From an uncultured Lachnospiraceae bacterium (GTDB lineage Bacteria; Bacillota; Clostridia; Lachnospirales; Lachnospiraceae): a stretch of DNA of 7,506 bases. The stretch lies in assembly GCA_910588535.1 (NCBI GenBank), contig CAJUOO010000097.1:1-7506 (forward strand), read 5' to 3'. Below the pieces are notes generated by a model that made no database searches, had not been told where the DNA came from, and was given only the letters and a program-made list of their open reading frames with translations. Below, piece after piece: positions 1 through 5,743 of the stretch (position 1 is its first letter; each line of letters starts with the position of its first letter). The position numbers were made by a program, and so were the translations under genes.

Positions 1-20
1 GAGCTTACCGTCCGCTGCGT

Positions 21-102
21 TTTTCACTAAGCGAGAGCGGGGTGACGGAGGACCATAGGCAGTTCGCCGGGCGGGGCCTCCCAGAAAATGATACAACAGA
101 TA
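21..102 (+). repeat. Left arm of ~82-bp inverted repeat pair
   Basis: This stretch matches the reverse complement of 7424-7506 with about a dozen mismatches and one single-base indel. The match begins with TTTTCACTAAGCG and ends inward with a perfect 15-base block, ATGATACAACAGATA. Inward of 102 the two copies diverge at once, so the inner boundary is sharp; the outer boundary is not visible because the right copy runs to the window edge. A GGTGA/TCRCC pair inside the arm can form a short stem in both copies, through a G-U wobble in the left one. The arm is much more GC-rich than its surroundings. It may be a dispersed non-coding repeat or the end of a longer element. Confidence 0.85.
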
Positions 103-243
103 TTTTTAATTGCAAACAACCACTTGACTTGTTGCTAGCAGAAATAAACTACACATAAATCACAAATTACTCACACACCAGCCACAAATCCATTCCGTAA
201 AATAAACATAAAATACAAGCTGGCTCAATATGACTGTGTGTAA

Positions 244-274
244 AAGGATACTTTTAGAAAACTCTATTATCCTT
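244..274 (+). other. Weak stem-loop in the leader of the small acidic-protein gene
   Basis: AAGGATA at 244-250 and TATCCTT at 268-274 are perfect 7-bp inverted arms around a 17-base loop, about 50 bases upstream of the start codon at 326. The rest of 103-325 is AT-rich and holds no gene. A TTGACT at 124-129 resembles a -35 box but has no good -10 at normal spacing, so I do not call a promoter. A role for the stem-loop is not established. Confidence 0.2.
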
Positions 275-325
275 CTTATTTTATAGAGATCAATAAAGCC
301 AGTTCCATTTAGAAAGGAGTATAAT

Positions 326-682
326 ATGAAACAAATTCAAAAAAACTACATGGTTCCTGTACTGTGCACTGCTATTCTTTTAGGAATTTCAGGATATAAG
401 GGAAAAACAGATGTCCACAATATAACAGACAATATCTCGCAGGATATTATCTATACCGATCTGTATGAGGGCTACGCCGAAATAGAACAAGAAGAACTAC
501 AAGAAACCTGCGAACTGTACGAAACATCCAATGTCGCAGAATGTGTAGAGATCTATAACTATGATGAGTTTAAAATTAATATAGATTCTGTTGACTATGA
601 AGCTCTCTATGAGGCAGAGCTTGAAGAATGGATAGAACATTATATAGGCAACCTGCCATATCATGGCATGTATATCCAATAA
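326..682 (+). CDS. Small acidic, tyrosine-rich putative exported protein
   Basis: I do not recognise a family for this 118-residue protein. The ATG is preceded by a strong ribosome binding site (AGAAAGGAGT, 4 bases upstream), which supports a real gene. Residues 1-7 are polar and basic. Residues 8-23 form a hydrophobic stretch (MVPVLCTAILLGISGY) that could be a signal peptide or membrane anchor; no lipobox is visible. The rest is strikingly acidic: about 24 Asp/Glu after residue 28 against one Lys. The whole protein contains no Arg and has 13 Tyr. Three cysteines are present (14, 62, 73), so the exported part could form one disulfide. It is transcribed towards the end of the ligase operon, with 152 bases between the two stop codons. 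Function unknown; an exported orphan or a peptide precursor are both possible. Confidence 0.7.
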   Translation: MKQIQKNYMVPVLCTAILLGISGYKGKTDVHNITDNISQDIIYTDLYEGYAEIEQEELQETCELYETSNVAECVEIYNYDEFKINIDSVDYEALYEAELEEWIEHYIGNLPYHGMYIQ

Positions 683-769
683 AACGTCCATTTGTGCTGC
701 AGGTGACGCTTCTTCATTTTTAATCTTTTCTTTTTTATTTAAAATAAATTTTTTTATATTTTTTCACCT

Positions 770-805
770 CCGTCATCCACCATACTTTCTACCGACGGAT
801 GACGG
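770..805. other. Stem-loop between the convergent small gene and the operon end
   Basis: CCGTCATCC (770-778) and GGATGACGG (797-805) form a perfect 9-bp stem with an 18-base loop. It sits just beyond the stop codon of the acyl ligase gene (835-837), where an operon terminator would be expected, but neither strand has a U-tract straight after the stem. On the plus strand a T-rich tract (about 721-764) precedes it. The remainder of 683-834 is AT-rich with no supported gene. It may be an atypical terminator or a 3'-end stabilising structure. Confidence 0.4.
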
Positions 806-834
806 AACATTAAAATAGATTGTAAGCAGCTTTC

Positions 835-2361
835 TTAATATCTTTTTATTTTTTTGGAAGGTGTCTTCTCAAATTCTGTCGTTCTCTCTTTTATATGATA
901 CACTCTTTTATACACAGGTGCATTTTTATTATATGTATCCACCACATTTTGAAGATAATCCCGTATATTCTCTATTCCGTTCTTTTTGGCATATTCATAA
1001 TCCGGGAATATTTCTGCCTCGATCACGCCGTCCTGCTCTCTTACCAAGATCTCTTGTATTAAGCGATCCTCGCCAATCTTATTTTCCAGCTCTTCTGGTG
1101 AGACATTTTCACCATTCTTTGTGATAATCAGATTCTTCTTTCTTCCTGTCAGATACACAAAACCCTCTTTATCCACATAACCCAGATCACCGGTGGCAAG
1201 CCAGCCATCATGCAGCACCTCTTTCGTCTGCTCTGGCATCTTATAATATCCCTGCATCACAGAGCTTCCACGCACCCAAAGCTCATTGTCAACCACCTTC
1301 GCCTCACAATTAGGAACGAGCTGGCCAACTGCTTCTTTATTGATATTCCAGCTAACACTTGTGCTGATAACTGGAGCACACTCTGTCATACCATAACCCT
1401 GCAAAATAGTTATTCCATACTTTGCAAACAGATCCAGATATGCAGGATTTAGATACGCGCCTCCGCTACATATGGTGTGAAGGTTATCTCCAAATACCTC
1501 TTTTTTCACAATCTGCGGCGGCAGACCCGCTGCCTCCTCCAGCTTCTTAGCCATAGTCTCAATCATCAGAGGCACCATCAGTATCATATCTGGCCGGAAA
1601 AGCTTGCAGTTCTTTGCCACCCGCATCAGCGAATCGTTGATGCAGATCACACTTCCCAGCGAGATCCCTTTTAAAATATCCATACTTAAGCAGTAGGCAT
1701 GATGAATGGGAAGGACAGACAATATCACCGTTCTGGATGGAATCTTCATATCCAAGCAGGTCGCATTTTCTGCCATATTCCGGTGTGTCAACATCACACC
1801 CTTGCTCTTTCCGGTAGTGCCGGAGGTAAACATAATCGTGCAGAGCTCTTCTGGGTTCGGCTGATAGCTAAAACCAACCTTCTTTTCCAGCTTATCATTT
1901 TGCTCTGCCAATAATTCCTGAAGGGACAGGGCCTTGCTATCATGAGTTTCCTTCTGTATGGAGATCAGATGCTTAAGCTTTGGACAACGGTCTTTTGCGA
2001 TCGCGGCAACGTCCTGCCTAACCTCATCTAACACCAGCACAGTGACATCTGCGCGGTCAATAAGCTCACATATCTCTTCAGCAGGAAGGGATACATCAAG
2101 CGGCACCGCCACACTGCCACTATTGACTGTACCAAGATAAGCCACCAGCCAAGAATAGGAGGTAAGCCCAATGACAGCCACATGGCTCCCCCTCTCCTTC
2201 AATGCATCAAGCACAAAGGAAAACCGCTCACTGTCCTCCTTTAGCTGCGTGTAGGATTTACTCTCAACTTGATCCTTTCCCACCTTATAGCGAACCGCAT
2301 CCTCCGGCCCAAATTGTCTCTCTGTCCCCACAAGAATATCTCGAATTGTACTATATAGCAT
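835..2361 (-). CDS. AMP-forming acyl ligase (acyl-CoA/acyl-ACP synthetase-like, stand-alone adenylation enzyme)
   Basis: A member of the ANL superfamily, 508 residues, full length for the family. It is expected to activate a carboxylic acid as acyl-AMP and transfer it to a thiol. Visible motifs in order: the P-loop TSGTTGKSKG (179-188), GYGMTE (322-327), TGD (390-392), the hinge-region TGRKKN (405-410), and the C-terminal TPSKKIKR (500-507), whose second lysine (504) is the likely catalytic Lys; the usual Gly before it is Lys. The overall look is closer to fatty-acyl synthetases than to NRPS amino-acid modules, so a fatty or aryl acid is the more likely substrate (inference). The ATG at 2361 has a GAGGGAGAG-type site close upstream. 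It is the last gene of the operon, 18 bases after the carrier protein, its probable partner in place of CoA. Confidence 0.9.
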   Translation of the reverse strand: MLYSTIRDILVGTERQFGPEDAVRYKVGKDQVESKSYTQLKEDSERFSFVLDALKERGSHVAVIGLTSYSWLVAYLGTVNSGSVAVPLDVSLPAEEICELIDRADVTVLVLDEVRQDVAAIAKDRCPKLKHLISIQKETHDSKALSLQELLAEQNDKLEKKVGFSYQPNPEELCTIMFTSGTTGKSKGVMLTHRNMAENATCLDMKIPSRTVILSVLPIHHAYCLSMDILKGISLGSVICINDSLMRVAKNCKLFRPDMILMVPLMIETMAKKLEEAAGLPPQIVKKEVFGDNLHTICSGGAYLNPAYLDLFAKYGITILQGYGMTECAPVISTSVSWNINKEAVGQLVPNCEAKVVDNELWVRGSSVMQGYYKMPEQTKEVLHDGWLATGDLGYVDKEGFVYLTGRKKNLIITKNGENVSPEELENKIGEDRLIQEILVREQDGVIEAEIFPDYEYAKKNGIENIRDYLQNVVDTYNKNAPVYKRVYHIKERTTEFEKTPSKKIKRY

Positions 2362-2379
2362 AATCTCTCCCTCTTCTTC

Positions 2380-2607
2380 TCACGCCTTCAATGACTCTAG
2401 ATAGCTGACAGCCTCATTAACCGTACGAATATCAGCAGCCTTCTGCTGATCAATCTCCACATCGAGCTCGTCCTCAAGCTCCCCCAGCATACTCATAAAA
2501 TCAAATGACGTAAACCCCAAATCTTCCATAAATCTGGAATCCCCTGTAATTTGTTCTGGACTTACCTCCACATAATTACAGATTACCGCCACTAGCTTCT
2601 CAAACAT
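2380..2607 (-). CDS. Discrete acyl/peptidyl carrier protein
   Basis: A 75-residue, acidic, helical protein of typical carrier-protein size. The segment DLGFTSFDFMSML (29-41) matches the phosphopantetheine attachment region, with Ser34 as the expected attachment site; the common DSL/GxDS form is replaced by TSFD. The flanking helices (about 2-13 and 61-74) fit the four-helix fold. It would carry an acyl or aminoacyl group as a thioester between the ligase encoded downstream and the condensation enzyme encoded upstream. The start at 2607 has a G-rich ribosome binding site (GAGGGGG, about 7 bases away), and the gene lies 31 bases after the condensation gene. It is unlikely to be the housekeeping AcpP because it sits outside any fab cluster and among assembly-line genes. 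No phosphopantetheinyl transferase gene is in the window, so activation must come from elsewhere. Confidence 0.9.
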   Translation of the reverse strand: MFEKLVAVICNYVEVSPEQITGDSRFMEDLGFTSFDFMSMLGELEDELDVEIDQQKAADIRTVNEAVSYLESLKA

Positions 2608-2638
2608 GGCCTTTCCCCCTCTCTCAATATGTATTTCT

Positions 2639-4042
2639 CTATATCAAATTCATAATATCACCAATTGTCAAATTAGGATTCTCAATTCCCTTAAACATAA
2701 TTTTGCACAGATAATAATACAGGTATTCCAACTGCTCCTTGGATACTGCCTTAATCTGGTGCTCAAAGTTAAAATCAAGCCCATTATCCTCCGGGCGATG
2801 CATCACAGTGAGATACATTGCCTGCGTGGTCGCTCCATTTGGATACCACTTTGTTTTATAGCGAATGTCTCCAAGTTTATCCAAGCCCTTCTCCCGGAGC
2901 GTCATCGGCTGGTAGGTCAAGGACATTGGCTCATAGGTCTGCCCATTCTCATTGTGGTAAACCTCCCTGCGGTATGCAAAATAAGAAACAGGATCATAAT
3001 TTGCATGGCGGAACAGCTCATTCTGCCGATCACGTATCTCACAGATTCCCTCCATAAAGGTCTTATCCTTTGGTATTATCGTGCGAAATGGAAAGGAATG
3101 AATTCGTGTGCCACCAGATTTTTTCTCAAGAAGTGTCGCCCTTCTGGCAATCGCTGTATTGATCGAAACATCATCATTTCCATTCATTTTCTGGAAATAA
3201 GTGCGAAGCCCCATCAAAAGCAGACAGACGAGGGACACATGATGATCCTCGCAAAAATCCATCAATCGCTTTGTCGGCGCGCCCTCCAGATGAAAAATAT
3301 CCAAGGCAGAATCCACAGAGTCAGAGACATTGACCGCTGCCCGAAGCTCATTGTTCTTGGACCTTCTTCTCTCCTCCTCAAGCCTTGCCGGTCCATCAAT
3401 TCCATTGTAGATAGGCTCTGAGCTGTCAATTAGCTTACGAAAAAATTCCTCATCTCTCTCCCTCGCCCTACAGCCCTTCTCATAGGCGAGATCCTTCTCA
3501 AGCTGCTCAATATAAGAAGCCATATCCTTCGGATATTCCACTCCCTCATAATTTGCATTACAATACAGCTCAATAATATCCTTCATAAAACAGATTAAGG
3601 ACTGCGCATCCATAGTAAGATGATCCACCAAAAGATAGATGCCATTGTATCCATCTGGCATGCGGATCATAATCAGACGATTCATAGGGCCGTCCTGCCT
3701 TTTAAATGGGACCTCTGTCCATTCCTGCATCTTAGCCTCCGCCTCCTCCATGGTGGAGCCAGTAAAATCTACAAATTCAATGTCCCTCTCCTCTTTATCA
3801 ACCACATATTGATACCACTCTCCATCCTTATCCTGTGCAAACCTCAGGCGCATGGAATCGCAGCGCTCATATGCTTTATAGATCGCCTTTTTCAGCTCGC
3901 CAAAATCAAGATCTGCACCAATTGTCAAGCTGGTTCCTATATTGACCACCTGCTTCTTAGGACAAAACTTCAGATAAAATATATGGAACTTCTGGGCAAC
4001 CGTCAATGGATATACTGGATACCCCTTTCTTTTTTTCATCAT
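2639..4042 (-). CDS. Stand-alone condensation-superfamily acyltransferase
   Basis: A 467-residue protein spanning a complete condensation (C) domain with no fused module. Signs of the family: an N-terminal YPVYPLTVAQKFHIF (8-22) like core motif C1; RCDSMRLRF (60-68) like C2; VDHLTMDAQS (139-148) at the position of HHxxxDG, giving D140-H141-x3-D145-A146 with the second His, the catalytic base in this superfamily, retained; NTAIARR with a following SGG and FPFR like C5; and FNFEHQIKAVSKEQLEYL near the end like C7. Such enzymes join a carrier-bound acyl group to an amine, alcohol or thiol, and free-standing ones include Pap-type and wax-ester-type acyltransferases. The start at 4042 has GGAGG 7 bases upstream; a second ATG follows at once. 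The gene starts 25 bases after the hydrolase stop and precedes the carrier protein that probably delivers its donor. Acceptor unknown. Confidence 0.85.
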   Translation of the reverse strand: MMKKRKGYPVYPLTVAQKFHIFYLKFCPKKQVVNIGTSLTIGADLDFGELKKAIYKAYERCDSMRLRFAQDKDGEWYQYVVDKEERDIEFVDFTGSTMEEAEAKMQEWTEVPFKRQDGPMNRLIMIRMPDGYNGIYLLVDHLTMDAQSLICFMKDIIELYCNANYEGVEYPKDMASYIEQLEKDLAYEKGCRARERDEEFFRKLIDSSEPIYNGIDGPARLEEERRRSKNNELRAAVNVSDSVDSALDIFHLEGAPTKRLMDFCEDHHVSLVCLLLMGLRTYFQKMNGNDDVSINTAIARRATLLEKKSGGTRIHSFPFRTIIPKDKTFMEGICEIRDRQNELFRHANYDPVSYFAYRREVYHNENGQTYEPMSLTYQPMTLREKGLDKLGDIRYKTKWYPNGATTQAMYLTVMHRPEDNGLDFNFEHQIKAVSKEQLEYLYYYLCKIMFKGIENPNLTIGDIMNLI

Positions 4043-4067
4043 ACCTCTACCTCCGCATTATCTATAC

Positions 4068-5027
4068 TTATATTTCTAGTACATCACTGATAAACTCATT
4101 TAGCGCACTCTCATATGCTTCCATATCCTTATAGTAGCTCTCCGCATGTGCAGCACCCTCCACAATCAACTTCCTTTTCGGCGCAGAACAGCTCTCATAG
4201 ATCTCTTCACACATACAAGACGGCACAAAGGTATCCGCAGAGCCATGAATCATTAGAATTGGCACCGATGCGTTTCTAACCTCTCTCGCCGCGTTACATT
4301 CATCCATCCCATAGCCTGCCTTTTTCCGATTAATATAATCTGAGATCTCAATCACCGGAAATGCCGGAAGATGATACATATTGTGCAGCACATGAGTAAA
4401 GACCTCCTTTGGCGAAGTGAAGCCACAATCAGAGATAATTCCCTTCACCTGCCTAGGCAGCATAAGGCCGCTTGTCATCAATACTGTCGCGCCTCCCATC
4501 GAGATCCCATGCAGCAAGATCTCTATATTCTCTCCACATTCCTTGATTGCCCACTCCATCCACCGAAGTACATCTTTTCTGTCAAGACAGCCAAAACCAA
4601 TATACTTGCCCTCACTCTTTCCATGTGCCCTCGCATCCGGCAGAAGCATACCATATCCTCGCTTTAGATAATAATCCGAAAGCCCGATAAAATCCTTCAT
4701 TCCCTCACTGGTATACCCATGAAAACAGATAACAAGCTTTGTTCTGTCCGTCCCCGGAAAATAATTTGCACAAAGCTTAAGTCCATCCTCTGACTCACAG
4801 GATACCTCCCTGTGGTCTCTTATAAGCATCGCTTCCTTTCGCTGTCCTATCAGAGTCATATATTGATTCCAATCTGTACCTGCCATCTTTATGGTTCGCT
4901 CAACCTTGGCATTGCCCCGCATCATGGTTCTTCGATAAAAATAAGCTGCCTCCGCAAGCTGTGATGCCGTAAGCACCCCAGCGACAACGGCAAGCTTTGC
5001 AACGATATGCTTCATTTCGCCCCTCAT
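4068..5027 (-). CDS. Membrane-anchored alpha/beta hydrolase
   Basis: Alpha/beta-hydrolase fold protein, 319 residues from the start chosen here. FHGYTSEG (102-109) supplies the oxyanion HG. GISMGG (174-179) contains the nucleophile Ser176; HGSADTFVP (261-269) holds the acid Asp265; GAAHAE (291-296) holds the catalytic His294. Residues 7-30 (IVAKLAVVAGVLTASQLAEAAYF) are hydrophobic and suggest an N-terminal anchor, followed by basic YRRTMMR. The reading frame stays open upstream to a TTG at 5087 and an ATG at 5078, but those lack a ribosome binding site, while the ATG at 5027 has GGAAAGG 7 bases upstream; an ATG at 5015 is also possible. Esterase, thioesterase or acyl-editing roles all fit. 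In this operon it may release or trim product at the membrane, which is inference from neighbours. Confidence 0.85.
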   Translation of the reverse strand: MRGEMKHIVAKLAVVAGVLTASQLAEAAYFYRRTMMRGNAKVERTIKMAGTDWNQYMTLIGQRKEAMLIRDHREVSCESEDGLKLCANYFPGTDRTKLVICFHGYTSEGMKDFIGLSDYYLKRGYGMLLPDARAHGKSEGKYIGFGCLDRKDVLRWMEWAIKECGENIEILLHGISMGGATVLMTSGLMLPRQVKGIISDCGFTSPKEVFTHVLHNMYHLPAFPVIEISDYINRKKAGYGMDECNAAREVRNASVPILMIHGSADTFVPSCMCEEIYESCSAPKRKLIVEGAAHAESYYKDMEAYESALNEFISDVLEI

Positions 5028-5111
5028 TTCTGCGCCTTTCCAGACACTACAACAAACAATTTTATTTCCCTCTGACATACAAAACAACTTTTAAACTCTG
5101 ATTGCGGGATA

Positions 5112-5137
5112 ACATCCAGATGTTTTTCTTAAGAAAA
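5112..5137. other. Adjacent palindromes in the gap between SCP2-like and hydrolase genes
   Basis: Two inverted repeats abut here: ACATC-CA-GATGT (5112-5123) and the perfect 14-base palindrome TTTTCTTAAGAAAA (5124-5137). They lie in the 136-base gap between the SCP2-like stop and the preferred hydrolase start, the longest gap in the operon. They could be an mRNA processing or regulatory site, or chance in AT-rich sequence. No convincing internal promoter is seen. Confidence 0.25.
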
Positions 5138-5163
5138 CTGTCTGTCATAGCATTACATGCGAC

Positions 5164-5496
5164 TTATTTCTTTCTGCTATCAATCAGACTCTTAAGTTTT
5201 AATGCTTTATCAATATTGCCTTCTACCTTAAGTCTACCAGTTAAAAATGCATTGACCGGGTCCAATGTTCCCTCCGCAATCTTTCTAAGTCTCTCAGCCG
5301 TGCAGATAAACATCGCATCCCTGTCATAATACTCATATGGCTCCACATAAAGCTTGCCATCCTTCACCTCCACATAGAAGATCCCCTCAGCCTCACCGAC
5401 AATATTAAACTGAAATGCCAGATGCTCTGTCACATCGCTCACATCCGCATCCATAAATACACCTTTCACCTCTGCAAAAAATTCTGAATATGTCAT
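5164..5496 (-). CDS. SCP2 sterol-carrier-like lipid-binding protein
   Basis: A small, single-domain protein of 110 residues resembling the SCP-2 sterol transfer family, which binds lipids or acyl-CoA in a hydrophobic tunnel. Seen in the sequence: beta-strand-like segments LAFQFNIVGEAEGIFYVEVKDGKL (26-49), a middle AERLRKIAEGTLDPVNAFLTG (67-87) and the characteristic GRLKVEGNIDKALKLKSLI (87-105) C-terminal helix region. No signal peptide or membrane segment is visible, so it is probably cytoplasmic. The ATG at 5496 has a near-perfect AGGAGG 8 bases upstream. It is the first gene of the operon, about 65 bases downstream of the predicted transcription start, and a TetR-type regulator is divergent from it. 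It may bind the lipid substrate or product of the downstream assembly enzymes; the ligand cannot be read from the sequence. Confidence 0.8.
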   Translation of the reverse strand: MTYSEFFAEVKGVFMDADVSDVTEHLAFQFNIVGEAEGIFYVEVKDGKLYVEPYEYYDRDAMFICTAERLRKIAEGTLDPVNAFLTGRLKVEGNIDKALKLKSLIDSRKK

Positions 5497-5536
5497 ATTC
5501 CATTCCTCCTTTTCTTACCTCAATCATCATTTACTA

Positions 5537-5553
5537 TTCGACCATAAGTCGAA
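5537..5553. promoter_or_regulatory. Putative TetR operator, box 1
   Basis: TTCGAC and GTCGAA form perfect 6-bp inverted arms around a 5-base spacer. The site lies just downstream of the predicted operon start point, about +8 to +24. It shares TTCGACC with box 2, and the two TTCGACC starts are 44 bases apart, about four helical turns. Binding here would block transcription of the operon. Assignment to the adjacent regulator is inference. Confidence 0.5.
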
Positions 5554-5567
5554 AAACATTCAAAGAT

Positions 5568-5596
5568 AGAATAGCACTAATTCGACCGACGGTCAA
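5568..5596 (-). promoter_or_regulatory. Promoter of the five-gene operon
   Basis: Read on the minus strand, TTGACC (5596-5591) is a 5/6 match to the -35 consensus. TATTCT (5573-5568) is a 4/6 match to the -10, with an ideal 17-base spacer. Transcription would start near 5561 and reach the SCP2-like start codon after about 65 bases. Operator box 2 covers the -35, so repression by the divergent TetR protein is a simple reading. Confidence 0.6.
5582..5596. promoter_or_regulatory. Putative TetR operator, box 2
   Basis: TCGACCG-A-CGGTCAA is a 15-base inverted repeat with a perfect 11-base core (GACCG-A-CGGTC). It overlaps the -35 box of the operon promoter and lies 11 bases from the predicted -35 of the tetR promoter. 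It could therefore control both directions. The form is typical of TetR-family operators. Confidence 0.6.
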
Positions 5597-5607
5597 TATA
5601 TTTTTTC

Positions 5608-5635
5608 TTGCTCTTTTTCATTTATCTGTTATAAT
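5608..5635 (+). promoter_or_regulatory. Promoter of the tetR-family gene
   Basis: A perfect TATAAT (5630-5635) is preceded by TGT, giving the extended -10 form TGnTATAAT. A weak -35 (TTGCTC, 5608-5613) lies 16 bases upstream. Start would be near 5642, leaving a leader of about 100 bases before the regulator's ATG. Confidence 0.6.
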
Positions 5636-5651
5636 ATTATAATAAAAGAAA

Positions 5652-5686
5652 TGACACGTATGACAGTGGGTGACACAATATAGTGT
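5652..5686 (+). repeat. Phased TGACA repeats and a small inverted repeat in the tetR leader
   Basis: TGACAC (5652), TGACAG (5661) and TGACAC (5671) recur at 9- and 10-base steps, close to one helical turn. The last merges into ACAC-AATATA-GTGT (5673-5686). An 11-codon reading frame including its stop (ATG 5651 to TAG 5683) overlaps them but has no good ribosome binding site. A second regulator's binding site is possible. Confidence 0.3.
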
Positions 5687-5743
5687 GGCGGCAGCAAAAT
5701 TTATTTATGCGTGCTGCCTTGACGGATTATTTATTTCAGAAAG

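Noticed and set aside
124..129. TTGACT as a -35 box for the small plus-strand gene.
   Set aside because: No acceptable -10 occurs at 16-18 bases; the promoter could not be placed with confidence.
3..158. An open frame running in from the left edge through the repeat arm.
   Set aside because: The right copy of the repeat reaches a stop soon after the arm's conserved part, and several of the differences between copies change amino acids. This looks like non-coding repeat rather than a gene end.
497..691. A 64-codon minus-strand frame with hydrophobic product.
   Set aside because: It is antisense to the small acidic-protein gene, which has a strong ribosome binding site; this frame has none.
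2606..3421. A 271-codon open frame on the plus strand.
   Set aside because: It lies wholly antisense to the condensation gene, has no ribosome binding site, and its product is rich in Ile/Leu/His/Arg without domain motifs. It is a shadow of the real gene.
5651..5683. A short upstream peptide in the tetR leader.
   Set aside because: It has no proper ribosome binding site and begins only about 9 bases after the predicted start point; kept only as a remark on the repeats.
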